64,000 nt of DNA. Source: Bradyrhizobium semiaridum. Lineage in GTDB: Bacteria; Pseudomonadota; Alphaproteobacteria; Rhizobiales; Xanthobacteraceae. The position numbers and the translations under genes are program-made. Positions 44,340-52,237 of this stretch are shown piece after piece; position 1 is the first letter of the stretch; each line of letters begins with the position of its first letter. The notes beneath the pieces were generated by a model. It had not been told where the DNA came from and did not search any database. It saw only the letters and a list, made by a program, of their open reading frames with translations. The stretch is from NCBI RefSeq assembly GCF_020329505.1, contig NZ_JAGKJJ010000021.1, forward strand, positions 1-64,000, read 5' to 3'.

Positions 44340-44987
44340 ATGGAAAGCAGCCGCAAAGCGCGCCTCTATGGCGGCCTCGACGCCGAGGAACGCCGCACCG
44401 AACGGCGCCTCAAGCTGATCGACGCAGCGATCGAGGTCTATGGCGAGGTCGGCTACCGCAGCGCGACCGTGAAGGCGATCTGCGAGGCGGCCGAGCTGAC
44501 CGAGCGCTATTTCTACGAGTCGTTTGCCAACAGCGAAGCGCTGCTGATCGCGGCCTACACCCATGTCGTCGATCATTTGTACGCAGACATGACCGCGGCG
44601 GCTGCCGCCGCGGGCGACGATGCCGACGCGAGGCTGCGCGCGGCGCTGACGCTGTATTTCACGCGGCTGAAGGAGCATCCGAAACCTGCGCGGGTCTTCC
44701 TGCTCGAGATCTCCGGAATCAGCCCGGCAGTCGAGGCCGTCACGCTCGATGCCGGGCGCGTCTTCAGCGAGATCCTGGTGCCGCCGACTTTCGATCCGAG
44801 GCGGAGCGGAAAAGGTCCGGCGACGCTGCTCGCGGTCGGCATGATCGGCGCCGTGATCTCGATCGCGCGGCGCTGGGTGTCGCGGCAATATCCTGAGCCA
44901 GTCGCGGAGGTCGCGGCGACCGCGGCGAGCTTCTGCCGGGTGGCGCTTGGCGCTGCGGATCATCCGAGTCACGCCGTTCCAGGCTGA
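44340..44987 (+). CDS. TetR family transcriptional regulator
   Basis: A 215-residue regulator. The N-terminal helix-turn-helix is clear: RRLKLIDAAIEVYGEVGYRS, ATVKAICEAAELTERYFYES and FANSEALLIAAYTHVVDHLY. The C-terminal ligand domain is all-helical. I chose ATG 44340, which leaves the palindromic operator outside the gene; an in-frame ATG at 44319 lies inside the operator. It is divergent from the flavin monooxygenase and is expected to repress both itself and that gene until an inducer binds. Confidence 0.88.
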   Translation: MESSRKARLYGGLDAEERRTERRLKLIDAAIEVYGEVGYRSATVKAICEAAELTERYFYESFANSEALLIAAYTHVVDHLYADMTAAAAAAGDDADARLRAALTLYFTRLKEHPKPARVFLLEISGISPAVEAVTLDAGRVFSEILVPPTFDPRRSGKGPATLLAVGMIGAVISIARRWVSRQYPEPVAEVAATAASFCRVALGAADHPSHAVPG

Positions 44988-45217
44988 CCGGTTTCGTAGC
45001 CTGGAGCTGCAAAACAGCCGCTGGGCCACCAATCCGGTCGATTCGGACCGATTTCGCCTGAATTACCTGATCCGATGCCGCCCGTCATTGTACGGGCATT
45101 GATTTTGCTTGCACATCCGGCTGCGCTGGCCTTTTTAAGCATGGTAGCGGGCGCAAGCAGCGGCTGACTGCTTCGCCTGACGAAGCGAGAATAGTGCGTC
45201 TAGGGAGTTGTCGAGCC

Positions 45218-46315
45218 TTGGTCGACCTGCGCAAGCTTGACGATGTCGCCGCGCGCCTCGGCGACGTGGTTCTCGATCCTGCACGCTGGCTGCCCTTCAT
45301 GGACGATGTCTGCGCCGTGGTCGGTGCGACCGGCGCCGCGATGCTCCAGAGCGACATCCGCACCGAGGACATTCCGCGCACCGACTCTATTACCGAGTAT
45401 TTCACCAAGACCTACTTCCCCACCAACCTGCATCTCACCGACATCCGCGCCGCGCGCGGCGTGCCACTGATGCACGCCGGCGTCGATGTCATCTCCGATG
45501 CCGATCTGTTTGAATCAGAAGCCGAGATGCTGCGCGATCCGCTTTACGCGACGCTCGGCGAGTTCGGGCTGAAATGGTTTGCCGCCGTCGGCTTCCGCGC
45601 CGGCCCGGCATTGTGGGCGCTGACCATCCAGCGCTCGCCGCAGGAAGGCATGTTCGACGCCGAGGAGATCAAGGCACTGTCGACGCTGTCGGCGCGGCTC
45701 ACCGAAGCCGCGACGCTGTCCACCGCGATCGGCCGCTCCGCATTGTCGGGCATCACCAGTGCGCTCGACCTGATCCAGACCGCGGCGATCGCCGTCGGCC
45801 GCTTCGGCGGCGTCATCGGCATGAACAGCCGCGCCGAGGCCTGTCTCGGCGACGACCTTGCGATCCGCAACAATCGCCTGACGCTGCGCGACCGCCAGGC
45901 CAATGCCGACCTGACGCGATTGGTCGATCAGCTTGACCACACGTCGGATCTGCTGGCGGTAGCATCGGCGCCGATCATCGTGCGCAGGGCCGACCGGCGG
46001 CCGATCGTGATCCAGATGCAAGGCGTGCCGGCCGCGGCGCGCTCGCCGTTCCTCGGCGCACGCGCGATCCTCTTGATCCGCGACCTCGAGGGCAGCGCCG
46101 CATTCGATCAAGCACTGCTCGCCGCGACATTCGAGCTGACCCCGGCGCAGGTCCGGCTCGCGACACAGCTGGCACGCGGCGATTCGCTCGAGGACACCGC
46201 GGCGCAGGCCGGCATTGCGCTGTCCACCGCGCGCAATCAGCTCAAGGCGATCTTCCAGAAGACCGGCACGCACCGGCAGGCGGAACTGGTCGCATTGCTG
46301 CACAAGGTGAAGTGA
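45218..46315 (+). CDS. LuxR-type helix-turn-helix regulator with an N-terminal sensor domain
   Basis: A protein of about 365 residues. The C-terminal 65 residues are a LuxR/GerE-like DNA-binding domain: ELTPAQVRLATQLARGDSLE, AGIALSTARNQLKAIFQKTG and HRQAELVALL. The N-terminal 290 residues are a sensor region without a phospho-acceptor pattern, with possible PAS-like segments; no ligand can be named. I prefer TTG 45218, which has AGGGAG 10 bases upstream; GTG 45194 is also open and would add 8 residues. It stands alone, and its stop is followed by a perfect palindrome (46316-46334). Confidence 0.8.
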   Translation: MVDLRKLDDVAARLGDVVLDPARWLPFMDDVCAVVGATGAAMLQSDIRTEDIPRTDSITEYFTKTYFPTNLHLTDIRAARGVPLMHAGVDVISDADLFESEAEMLRDPLYATLGEFGLKWFAAVGFRAGPALWALTIQRSPQEGMFDAEEIKALSTLSARLTEAATLSTAIGRSALSGITSALDLIQTAAIAVGRFGGVIGMNSRAEACLGDDLAIRNNRLTLRDRQANADLTRLVDQLDHTSDLLAVASAPIIVRRADRRPIVIQMQGVPAAARSPFLGARAILLIRDLEGSAAFDQALLAATFELTPAQVRLATQLARGDSLEDTAAQAGIALSTARNQLKAIFQKTGTHRQAELVALLHKVK

Positions 46316-46334
46316 ACGATTCGATTCGAATCGT
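46316..46334. promoter_or_regulatory. Perfect 19-base palindrome with three adjacent GANTC sites
   Basis: ACGATTCGA (46316-46324) and TCGAATCGT (46326-46334) flank a single T. GATTC, GATTC and GAATC follow each other without gaps at 46318-46332, making three CcrM methylation sites in 15 bases. It starts directly after the LuxR-type stop codon and lies about 190 bases before the next gene. It could be a regulator site or an RNA hairpin; no T-run follows. Confidence 0.55.
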
Positions 46335-46523
46335 CGCAGTTGCGCACGCGACCGCACATAAGAGTTGGGTCAAACGTTGCAGTGATGCGAAACGCTGTGT
46401 TCCCTCCGACACAGCGCCCACATTTGCGGTTCCACGCGCCGCAAAATTCATCACCTGACGGGGTGACAAGCGCCGTCAAAATGGCGACAATCAGCCAAAT
46501 CCGTGTCGTTCGAGTTTGTCTCA

Positions 46524-47171
46524 ATGTCCGTGATACCATCACGATCATCGACGTTGGCTGCTGCCGCTTGTGCCGCCTGCTTCGTGCTCGCGCATTCAGA
46601 TGCGCATGCGCAATGGTGGCGCAGCGGGCCGAAGGACTTCGAGGAGTGCGCCGACCTCGCCGAGAAGGCGAAGACCAAAGAGGACAGGACCGCACAGCTC
46701 GGCGACTGCAACGCCAAATTCGCCGGACGCCGCAAGCCGGGCGGCGGCTACACCTATTACGATTTCATGCAGGATCACAGCTTCGACATCGCAGGTCCCA
46801 ATCCGACGCCGGACGAGCAGAAGAAGATCGACCAGGAATATACCTCCTATCTCGAGAAGCAGCGCCGCTCCACCATCGTCGCGGCGTTCAACGCGCGACA
46901 GCAGCAGGAAAAGCTGCAGGAACAGCCGCCGCCAACGCCGCAGCCGGCGCCGCAGCTTCAGCAGGTGACGCTGCGCAGCCAGCCCGAGCGGGTGCCGGTG
47001 CCGGTTGCGAGCCCGGTGAAGCAGGCCGCGCGGATCAGGGCGGCGCAATGCGCCAAGAACGCCTTCTCATGCGAATGGCCGCGGCTGTCGCAGGGGATCG
47101 AGGACATCAAGAAGCTGTTCACCCCGCAGCCGACGGCGCCGATGCCGACCAGGGCCGCAAGGCGCGGCTGA
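46524..47171 (+). CDS. Exported protein of unknown function
   Basis: A 215-residue protein with a signal peptide (LAAAACAACFVLAHSDAHAQ, cleavage before WWR). The mature part starts SGPKDFEECADLAEKAKTKE and has cysteines in ECADLAEKA, GDCNAKF, QCAKN and FSCEW. The middle is rich in P and Q (QEQPPPTPQPAPQLQQ) and probably unstructured. The KPGGGYTYYDFMQDHSFDIA block recurs in hypothetical Bradyrhizobium proteins. ATG 46524 is used, though GTG 46503 is open. Function is not known; it is presumably periplasmic. Confidence 0.7.
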   Translation: MSVIPSRSSTLAAAACAACFVLAHSDAHAQWWRSGPKDFEECADLAEKAKTKEDRTAQLGDCNAKFAGRRKPGGGYTYYDFMQDHSFDIAGPNPTPDEQKKIDQEYTSYLEKQRRSTIVAAFNARQQQEKLQEQPPPTPQPAPQLQQVTLRSQPERVPVPVASPVKQAARIRAAQCAKNAFSCEWPRLSQGIEDIKKLFTPQPTAPMPTRAARRG

Positions 47172-47195
47172 AATTCTCGCGTCAGGAAATTCTGG

Positions 47196-47618
47196 TCAGT
47201 CGGTGATCAGCATCGCCCAGAACCTGCGGTAGGGCGACTTCGCATTGTCGGCGAAGGCGACGCCGACGCGCCTTGCGCCCGGCATCAGCAAATTCTCGCG
47301 ATGGCCGGCGGAGTTTTCCCACTGCTTCAGCATCTCGGCGAAGCTGATGAACCCGGCGCCGATGTTCTCGGCCGCGCGCTGCTTCTTCAGCGGCTTGATG
47401 CGGGTGAAGAAGCTGCCGCCGGCGGAGTGGCTGACCGATCCGCTCGCCGACATCGCCTGCGCCTGCTTCAAGGCGACCGCGTTGAGCTTGGCATCGAGCT
47501 TCACCGCCGGCATCCCCTTGCTGCGCCGATAGCTGCTGATGGCGCCGGCATAGTCGGCGGCCACGGCAGCGGTGGAGATGCCGAGCAGCAGGCCGAGTGC
47601 GAGAACCGCTGATCGCAT
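47196..47618 (-). CDS. Secreted CAP-domain (SCP-like) protein
   Basis: A 140-residue exported protein. Residues 1-20 are a signal peptide (AVLALGLLLGISTAAVAAD). The rest is a small CAP/SCP domain: LNAVALKQAQAMSASGSVSH (helix with the family histidine), AAENIGAGFISFAEMLKQWE, with the conserved EN, and NSAGHRENLLMPGARRVGVA, with the second histidine. It ends RFWAMLITD, the usual last strand. Bacterial CAP proteins are periplasmic or extracellular and their role is unclear. ATG 47618 gives the best signal peptide; an in-frame ATG at 47636 is possible. Confidence 0.82.
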   Translation of the reverse strand: MRSAVLALGLLLGISTAAVAADYAGAISSYRRSKGMPAVKLDAKLNAVALKQAQAMSASGSVSHSAGGSFFTRIKPLKKQRAAENIGAGFISFAEMLKQWENSAGHRENLLMPGARRVGVAFADNAKSPYRRFWAMLITD

Positions 47619-47652
47619 TTGAAATCGTCTGACCATTACGTGTGGGGTGGAG

Positions 47653-47862
47653 TTACCGTTGCGGATTGCGCTTGGTGTGGCGCGGCTTCGTCCGCGGGGC
47701 AACGGGCGTCACCTGCCCGCCCGATCGCGCCGACATCGCGGCACGCTGCTCCTGCAGGCGCGCGTCGTAGCCCGGTGACGGAACGACGGTCGGCGGCGCG
47801 GCGTGTGCAACGGTTGTGCTGAGTCCTGCAATCGCCACCAGCATCACGACAATCGATCTCAT
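47653..47862 (-). CDS. Small exported basic protein of unknown function
   Basis: A 69-residue protein with a signal peptide (IVVMLVAIAGLSTTVAHAA). The mature part is about 48 residues, low in hydrophobics and basic at the end (RTKPRHTKRNPQR). The gene lies just upstream of the CAP gene on the same strand, so the two exported proteins may be co-transcribed. The ATG at 47862 follows AAGGAGG. I do not recognise a family. Confidence 0.6.
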   Translation of the reverse strand: MRSIVVMLVAIAGLSTTVAHAAPPTVVPSPGYDARLQEQRAAMSARSGGQVTPVAPRTKPRHTKRNPQR

Positions 47863-47883
47863 GACATCCTCCTTCCGAATGCC

Positions 47884-48888
47884 CTACCCCGCGCGAATCT
47901 GCTCCGGCGTCAGCCCGGGCGAGCCCTTGCCGGCAGCCTCCGCCTTGCGGATCAAATCGATGACACGGCGCGACAACGGCACGTCCAGTCCGTGGCGATC
48001 GGCAATCGCGGTGATGACGCCTTGCAAATAGTCGATCTCGGTGCGGCGGCCGCGTTGCAGATCCTCCCACATCGAGGAGCGCGCCTCGGGATCGATCTTC
48101 ATGGTGCGGCCGAGCAGCATCTCGAAGATCGCGTCCGGCAGCCGCAGCAGCGGCGGCATCCAGCCGGACGGCAGCGGCGTCGGCGACACCGGCGTGATGC
48201 CCTCGGCGCGGACCGCGGCCAGTCCTTCCGCCATCTGGTCGGCGAACAGGCGGCGCCAGTTGCGTTGCGCGAGCTGCTGGCGCAGCGGAATGTCGGAGAG
48301 CGCATTGAGCGCGTTGTTGAGATTGACGATCAGCTTGCCCCACTGCACGCCGTCGATGTTGTCAGTCGCACGGATGGCAAGGCCTGGCACCGACAGGCGC
48401 GCCGCCGTGCCGGCGTCGTCGTTGGCGATCACGATGTCGCCCGAGGTCGAGCGATGAAAGCGGCCGTCGCCGAGCGCCACCACATTGAACGGCACCATGC
48501 CGCCGAGCACGCTGCGGCCGGCGAGATGCTGGCGCAGCACCGGCACGTTGCCGACGCCGTTCTGCAGGCTGACCACGACGGCATCATCAGGCGCGTGGCG
48601 CGCGATCAGCCCGGCCATCGCCGGCGTATCGGCGCTCTTCACTGTCACCAGAATCAGCGGCGTGTCTTTGAAGATCGACGGATCGTCCGACAGCGTCAGC
48701 GCGGCCGCGGGGACCGTCCTTTCCGACTCGTCGAAATTGCTGACGCGCAGTCCCCCGGCGGTAATTTCCTTCACCACGCGCGGCCGGGCCAGCAGCGCGA
48801 CGCGGCGTCCGGCCGCAGCCAGCATGCCGCCGACGAAGCAGCCGATGCTGCCGGCGCCGGCAATGCCGATCGGCTGGTTCTCGTTCAT
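47884..48888 (-). CDS. Ketopantoate reductase family protein (second paralogue)
   Basis: A 334-residue PanE-family dehydrogenase. IGIAGAGSIGCFVGGMLAAA is the NADP motif, and LVTVKSADTPAM and VVSLQNGVGNVPVLRQHL hold the family K and QNG. The C-terminal domain has WGKLIVNLNNALNALSDIPL, with the catalytic lysine, and SSMWEDLQRGRRTEIDYLQG, the S-M-x-D-x3-G-R-x-T-E signature. This end is closer to true PanE than that of the paralogue at 30545. ATG 48888 begins the nucleotide domain; open sequence upstream codes for no recognisable fold. It lies 21 bases upstream of the small basic exported protein. Confidence 0.86.
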   Translation of the reverse strand: MNENQPIGIAGAGSIGCFVGGMLAAAGRRVALLARPRVVKEITAGGLRVSNFDESERTVPAAALTLSDDPSIFKDTPLILVTVKSADTPAMAGLIARHAPDDAVVVSLQNGVGNVPVLRQHLAGRSVLGGMVPFNVVALGDGRFHRSTSGDIVIANDDAGTAARLSVPGLAIRATDNIDGVQWGKLIVNLNNALNALSDIPLRQQLAQRNWRRLFADQMAEGLAAVRAEGITPVSPTPLPSGWMPPLLRLPDAIFEMLLGRTMKIDPEARSSMWEDLQRGRRTEIDYLQGVITAIADRHGLDVPLSRRVIDLIRKAEAAGKGSPGLTPEQIRAG

Positions 48889-49038
48889 CTGGCTAAACGT
48901 CCATTCATCGCACATCGATAGCAGACCGCATGACCGATGCCCATCGACCTCGCCGCCACCCCCGCAACGCTGCCTTGTAACCGTCATGCGCCACAGCTAT
49001 GTTTTGGCATCGGGGCACGGTTGCGGCAGGAGACGATC

Positions 49039-49647
49039 ATGGGTTTACTCGACGTACTCAACGGCATGCAGAACGGCCCGCGCGGTTCGAGCGCGCCAAG
49101 CACACAGTCCGACAGTTCGAGCGGCGGCGGCATGTCGCCGATGACGATGGCGATCCTGGCGCTGCTCGCCTGGAAGGCCGTCAAGCATTTCGGCGGCAGC
49201 GGCCAGCAGCCGACTGAAGCAGCTCCGGCGCCGCGGCCGACGCAGGCTCCGCCGCTGCCCGGCAACGTCACCGCCGGCCTGCCCGGCGGAACGGGCGGCG
49301 GCGGGCTGTCCGATCTGCTCAAGGGCGGGCTCGGCGGCCTGCTCGCAGGCGGCGCCGCCGGCACCGTGCTGAGCGGCGGCCTCAGCGACCTGCTCAAGCA
49401 GATGCAGGACAAGGGCCATGGCGACACCGCCAATTCCTGGGTCAGCAACGGCCCCAACAAGCCGATCGAACCCGGCGATCTCGCCAACGCGCTCGGCGCC
49501 GACCAGATCAACTCGCTGTCCTCGCAGAGCGGCCTGTCGCGCGACGATCTGTTGCAGGGCCTCAGCCAGTATCTGCCCGAGGTCATCAATCACCTGACGC
49601 CGGACGGACGGCTGCCGAGCGGCGACGAGCTGAACGGCCGGCTGTGA
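49039..49647 (+). CDS. YidB family (DUF937) protein
   Basis: A 202-residue protein. It begins MGLLDVLNGMQNGPRGSS and has a short hydrophobic stretch MTMAILALLAWKAVKHFGG near residue 40. A long Gly/Pro-rich linker follows (PLPGNVTAGLPGGTGGGGLS). The C-terminal domain SWVSNGPNKPIEPGDLANAL and SQYLPEVINHLTPDGRLPSG is diagnostic of YidB. Function is unknown. ATG 49039 follows AGGAGA. The next gene, GlsB/YeaQ-like, starts 26 bases later on the same strand, so they are likely co-transcribed. Confidence 0.85.
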   Translation: MGLLDVLNGMQNGPRGSSAPSTQSDSSSGGGMSPMTMAILALLAWKAVKHFGGSGQQPTEAAPAPRPTQAPPLPGNVTAGLPGGTGGGGLSDLLKGGLGGLLAGGAAGTVLSGGLSDLLKQMQDKGHGDTANSWVSNGPNKPIEPGDLANALGADQINSLSSQSGLSRDDLLQGLSQYLPEVINHLTPDGRLPSGDELNGRL

Positions 49648-49673
49648 TCTGATTTTAGTGGAGGTCGATCATC

Positions 49674-49952
49674 ATGGGCGGCATCATCTGGGTCATCATC
49701 GTCGGCTTCGTCGCAGGAATCATCGCGCGCTTCCTGTCGCCGGGGCCGAACAATCCGACCGGCTTCATCCTCACCACGGTGCTCGGCATTGCCGGCGCCT
49801 TCCTCGCCACCTTCATCGGTCAGGCGATCGGGCATTACGGTCCGGACCAGGGCGCCGGCTTCATCACCGCCACGATCGGCGCGCTGGTGGTGCTGTTCAT
49901 CTGGAACCGGCTGGTCGCCGCGCGGGTGATTCCGGATCCGGGTAACAAATAG
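49674..49952 (+). CDS. GlsB/YeaQ/YmgE family stress-response membrane protein
   Basis: A 92-residue integral membrane protein with three hydrophobic segments: GGIIWVIIVGFVAGIIARFL, GFILTTVLGIAGAFLATFIG and GFITATIGALVVLFIWNRLV. The pattern 'G-x-I-A-R-x3-P-G-x-N-x-P-x-G-F' is the transglycosylase-associated family signature. Members are often raised under general or osmotic stress. The start follows TGGAGG. It pairs with the YidB-like gene upstream. Confidence 0.88.
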   Translation: MGGIIWVIIVGFVAGIIARFLSPGPNNPTGFILTTVLGIAGAFLATFIGQAIGHYGPDQGAGFITATIGALVVLFIWNRLVAARVIPDPGNK

Positions 49953-49980
49953 CGGCAGACGCGAAGCCGCTCTTTGACAT

Positions 49981-50070
49981 TGTCATGCCCGGGCTTGACC
50001 CGGGCATCCACGTCTTCCCATCCGCGCGCCAAGCAAGTCGTGGATGGCCGGGTCAAGCCCGGCCATGACG
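49981..50070. repeat. Intergenic palindromic repeat, TCATGCCCGGGC family
   Basis: Arms TGTCATGCCCGGGCTTGACC and GGGTCAAGCCCGGCCATGAC, with inner GGGCATCCACG pairing with CGTGGATGGCC. It separates convergent genes and may act as a terminator in both directions. Confidence 0.8.
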
Positions 50071-50085
50071 CGGATGGAGTCCGCC

Positions 50086-50868
50086 TCACTGAATCAAATG
50101 CATGCCGGCGTCCATGCGGACGAACTCGCCGGTCATGTTGCTCGACGCCGGGCTCGCCAGGAAGCAGACTAGGTTGGCGATATCTTCCGCCGTTGACGCG
50201 ACCTTCAGCGGCACCCGCGCCACCACCGCATCGCGCACCTGCTTGGCGCCGGCCTCGCCGCGCCCCTTGGTGAACCAGGGCGTATCGATATAGCCCGGGC
50301 AGACCGTGTTGACGCGGATCAGCGGCGCCAGCGCGCGGGCCAGCGACTGCGTCATGGTGTTGAGCGCGCCCTTGCTCGCGGCATAGGCGACCGACGAGCC
50401 GCCGCCGGAAATGCCGGCGACCGAGGACACGTTGACCACCGCCGACGGCCGGCCCGATGCCTTCGCGCCCGCTTCGAGCAACGCCCGCGCGGCGCGGACC
50501 ATCTGGAACGGGCCGATGGTGTTGACGGCATAGATGCGCTGGAAGTCGTCCGCCGTGAGACCATCCATATCGTGATGCGGCACATGCTTGGTGGTGCCGG
50601 CATTGTTGACGAGCACATCGAGGCGGCCCCAGCCCTGCGCGGCGGCCGCGATCTTCTGGCAATCCTCATCGCGCGAGACGTCGCCCTGCACCACCAGCAC
50701 CTCGGCGCCCTGCTTGCGGCAGAGCTCTGCGGTCGCCTCGGCTTCCGCCTTGCTGTTGGAATAGTTGACAATGATGCGCGCGCCCTCGGCGGCGAGGATT
50801 TGCGCGGTGGCGGCACCGAGCCCCGATGCCGACCCCGTCACGATCGCGCACAAGCCTTCCTTCGACAT
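50086..50868 (-). CDS. Short-chain dehydrogenase (3-oxoacyl-ACP/CoA reductase-like)
   Basis: A 260-residue SDR. The cofactor motif is VTGSASGLGAATAQILAAEG, NNAG is in LVNNAGTTKH, the catalytic Ser is in VVNVSSVAGISGGGSSVAYA and Tyr-x3-Lys is YAASKGALNTMT. NYSNSKAEAE after the second strand favours NADPH. The tail FVRMDAGMHLIQ is typical of FabG-like enzymes. It is divergent from the acyl-CoA dehydrogenase pair and may reduce or oxidise a 3-hydroxyacyl-CoA of the same pathway. Confidence 0.88.
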   Translation of the reverse strand: MSKEGLCAIVTGSASGLGAATAQILAAEGARIIVNYSNSKAEAEATAELCRKQGAEVLVVQGDVSRDEDCQKIAAAAQGWGRLDVLVNNAGTTKHVPHHDMDGLTADDFQRIYAVNTIGPFQMVRAARALLEAGAKASGRPSAVVNVSSVAGISGGGSSVAYAASKGALNTMTQSLARALAPLIRVNTVCPGYIDTPWFTKGRGEAGAKQVRDAVVARVPLKVASTAEDIANLVCFLASPASSNMTGEFVRMDAGMHLIQ

Positions 50869-51139
50869 CTGCGTTTCCTTGTTGTTGTGAGCCAGATGAA
50901 TTGCGGTGGCATACCATATCGTGCAGCCAAATCCCTGAAAATCTGGCTCGTGACAATCTGCGAAATCCGCACTGCGGAATTAATTCTTCTGAATGGCCGC
51001 TCGCATGCCATCCGCGCAAGTGGCCCTGCGGGCAGTGCTTGTCACGGCTATGGCTTTTCCTCATCATTGAGCGCAAGACGACATCGCAAGCACGGTCTGC
51101 CTGATGGCCGGACCCAAGCCAATCAACACGAGGAACGCT
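50869..51139. promoter_or_regulatory. Divergent promoter region of the acyl-CoA catabolic block
   Basis: 271 bases without a gene between an SDR (minus) and an acyl-CoA dehydrogenase (plus). It is A/T-rich around 50930-51000. TCCGC-act-GCGGA (50967-50979) and the palindrome GAATTAATTC are operator-like, but no regulator gene adjoins. The GAGGAA before GTG 51140 is at the right edge. Confidence 0.4.
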
Positions 51140-52207
51140 GTGGCGGAGAGTGAGAACATCGTCGCCGAGACCGCGGAAAAGATTTTCGCCGATCTCGCGG
51201 ATGCCCAGACCATCAATCACGACAGGCAGGGCGCGTGGAAGGCGCCGCTGTGGCAGGCGCTGACCGAAGCCGGCCTGCCGCTCTCCTGGGTGCCCGACGA
51301 TCTTGGCGGTTCCGGCGCCAGCCTCGCTGAAGGTTTTGCCGTTCTCAACGTCGCCGGCCGCCATGCCATCGCTGTTCCGCTGGCCGAAACCATGCTGGCC
51401 GGCTGGCTGCTGACGCAGGCGAAGATCGCCTCCCCCGAAGGCGAGATGACTGTGATGCCGGCCGCGCCGAAGGATCGCATCACGCTGGCCGCCGACGGCT
51501 CCCTCTCCGGCCGCGCCCGCGGCGTGCCGTTTGCGAAGGAGGCAAAGCATTTCGCGGTGCTGGCTGATGGCAAGGACGGCGTCATGATCGCGCTGGTCGA
51601 CGCCGCGAAGTGCCGGATCGCATCCGGCATCGGGCTCGGCGGCGATCACAGCGACACCGTCACGCTGGACAAGGTGCAGCCTGTAACGATCAAGCCTGTG
51701 CCCAATGGTTTCGACCAGACCACGCTGATGCTGATGGGCGGTGTGGTGCGCAGCCTGCAGATCGCGGGCAGCCTGGAATCGATGCTCGACATCTCCGTGC
51801 GCTATTCCAACGAGCGCGTCGCCTTCGAGAAGAAGATCTCGAAATTCCAGGCGGTGCAGCACAACCTCGCCCGCCTCGCCGGCGAATCCGCCGCAGCACT
51901 GGCCGCTGCGACCTCGGCGGCCGACACCATCGTCAATGCGAAGTCGCTCGATACCGACGCGGTGTTCCTCGAAGCCGCCTCGGCAAAGATCCGCTGCTCG
52001 GAAGCGGCGGAGAAAGGCGGCGGCATCGCGCATCAGGTGCACGGCGCGATCGGCTTCACCATCGAGCACATCCTGCACCGCTACTCGCTGCGCGCGCTGG
52101 CGTGGCGCGACGATTTCGGCTCCGAAAGCTACTGGGCGGTCGAGCTCGGCAAGCTCGTCGCCGACCGTGGCGCCGACGAATTGTGGCCGCTGGTGGCTTC
52201 GCGCTGA
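51140..52207 (+). CDS. Acyl-CoA dehydrogenase family protein (small subunit-like)
   Basis: A 355-residue member of the acyl-CoA dehydrogenase fold. Segments: LPLSWVPDDLGGSGASLAEG, DISVRYSNERVAFEKKISKF, with the RxxF FAD contact, and GGGIAHQVHGAIGFTIEHIL in the C-terminal helical domain. The middle beta domain is short and the standard catalytic glutamate is not visible. That fits the non-catalytic partner in heteromeric dehydrogenases known from steroid and pimelate catabolism. GTG 51140 is preferred, with GAGGAA just upstream, over ATG 51104. It is 30 bases ahead of a second dehydrogenase gene. Confidence 0.82.
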   Translation: MAESENIVAETAEKIFADLADAQTINHDRQGAWKAPLWQALTEAGLPLSWVPDDLGGSGASLAEGFAVLNVAGRHAIAVPLAETMLAGWLLTQAKIASPEGEMTVMPAAPKDRITLAADGSLSGRARGVPFAKEAKHFAVLADGKDGVMIALVDAAKCRIASGIGLGGDHSDTVTLDKVQPVTIKPVPNGFDQTTLMLMGGVVRSLQIAGSLESMLDISVRYSNERVAFEKKISKFQAVQHNLARLAGESAAALAAATSAADTIVNAKSLDTDAVFLEAASAKIRCSEAAEKGGGIAHQVHGAIGFTIEHILHRYSLRALAWRDDFGSESYWAVELGKLVADRGADELWPLVASR

Positions 52208-52237
52208 GATCAGGCAGAAAGATCAGGACTGGACATC

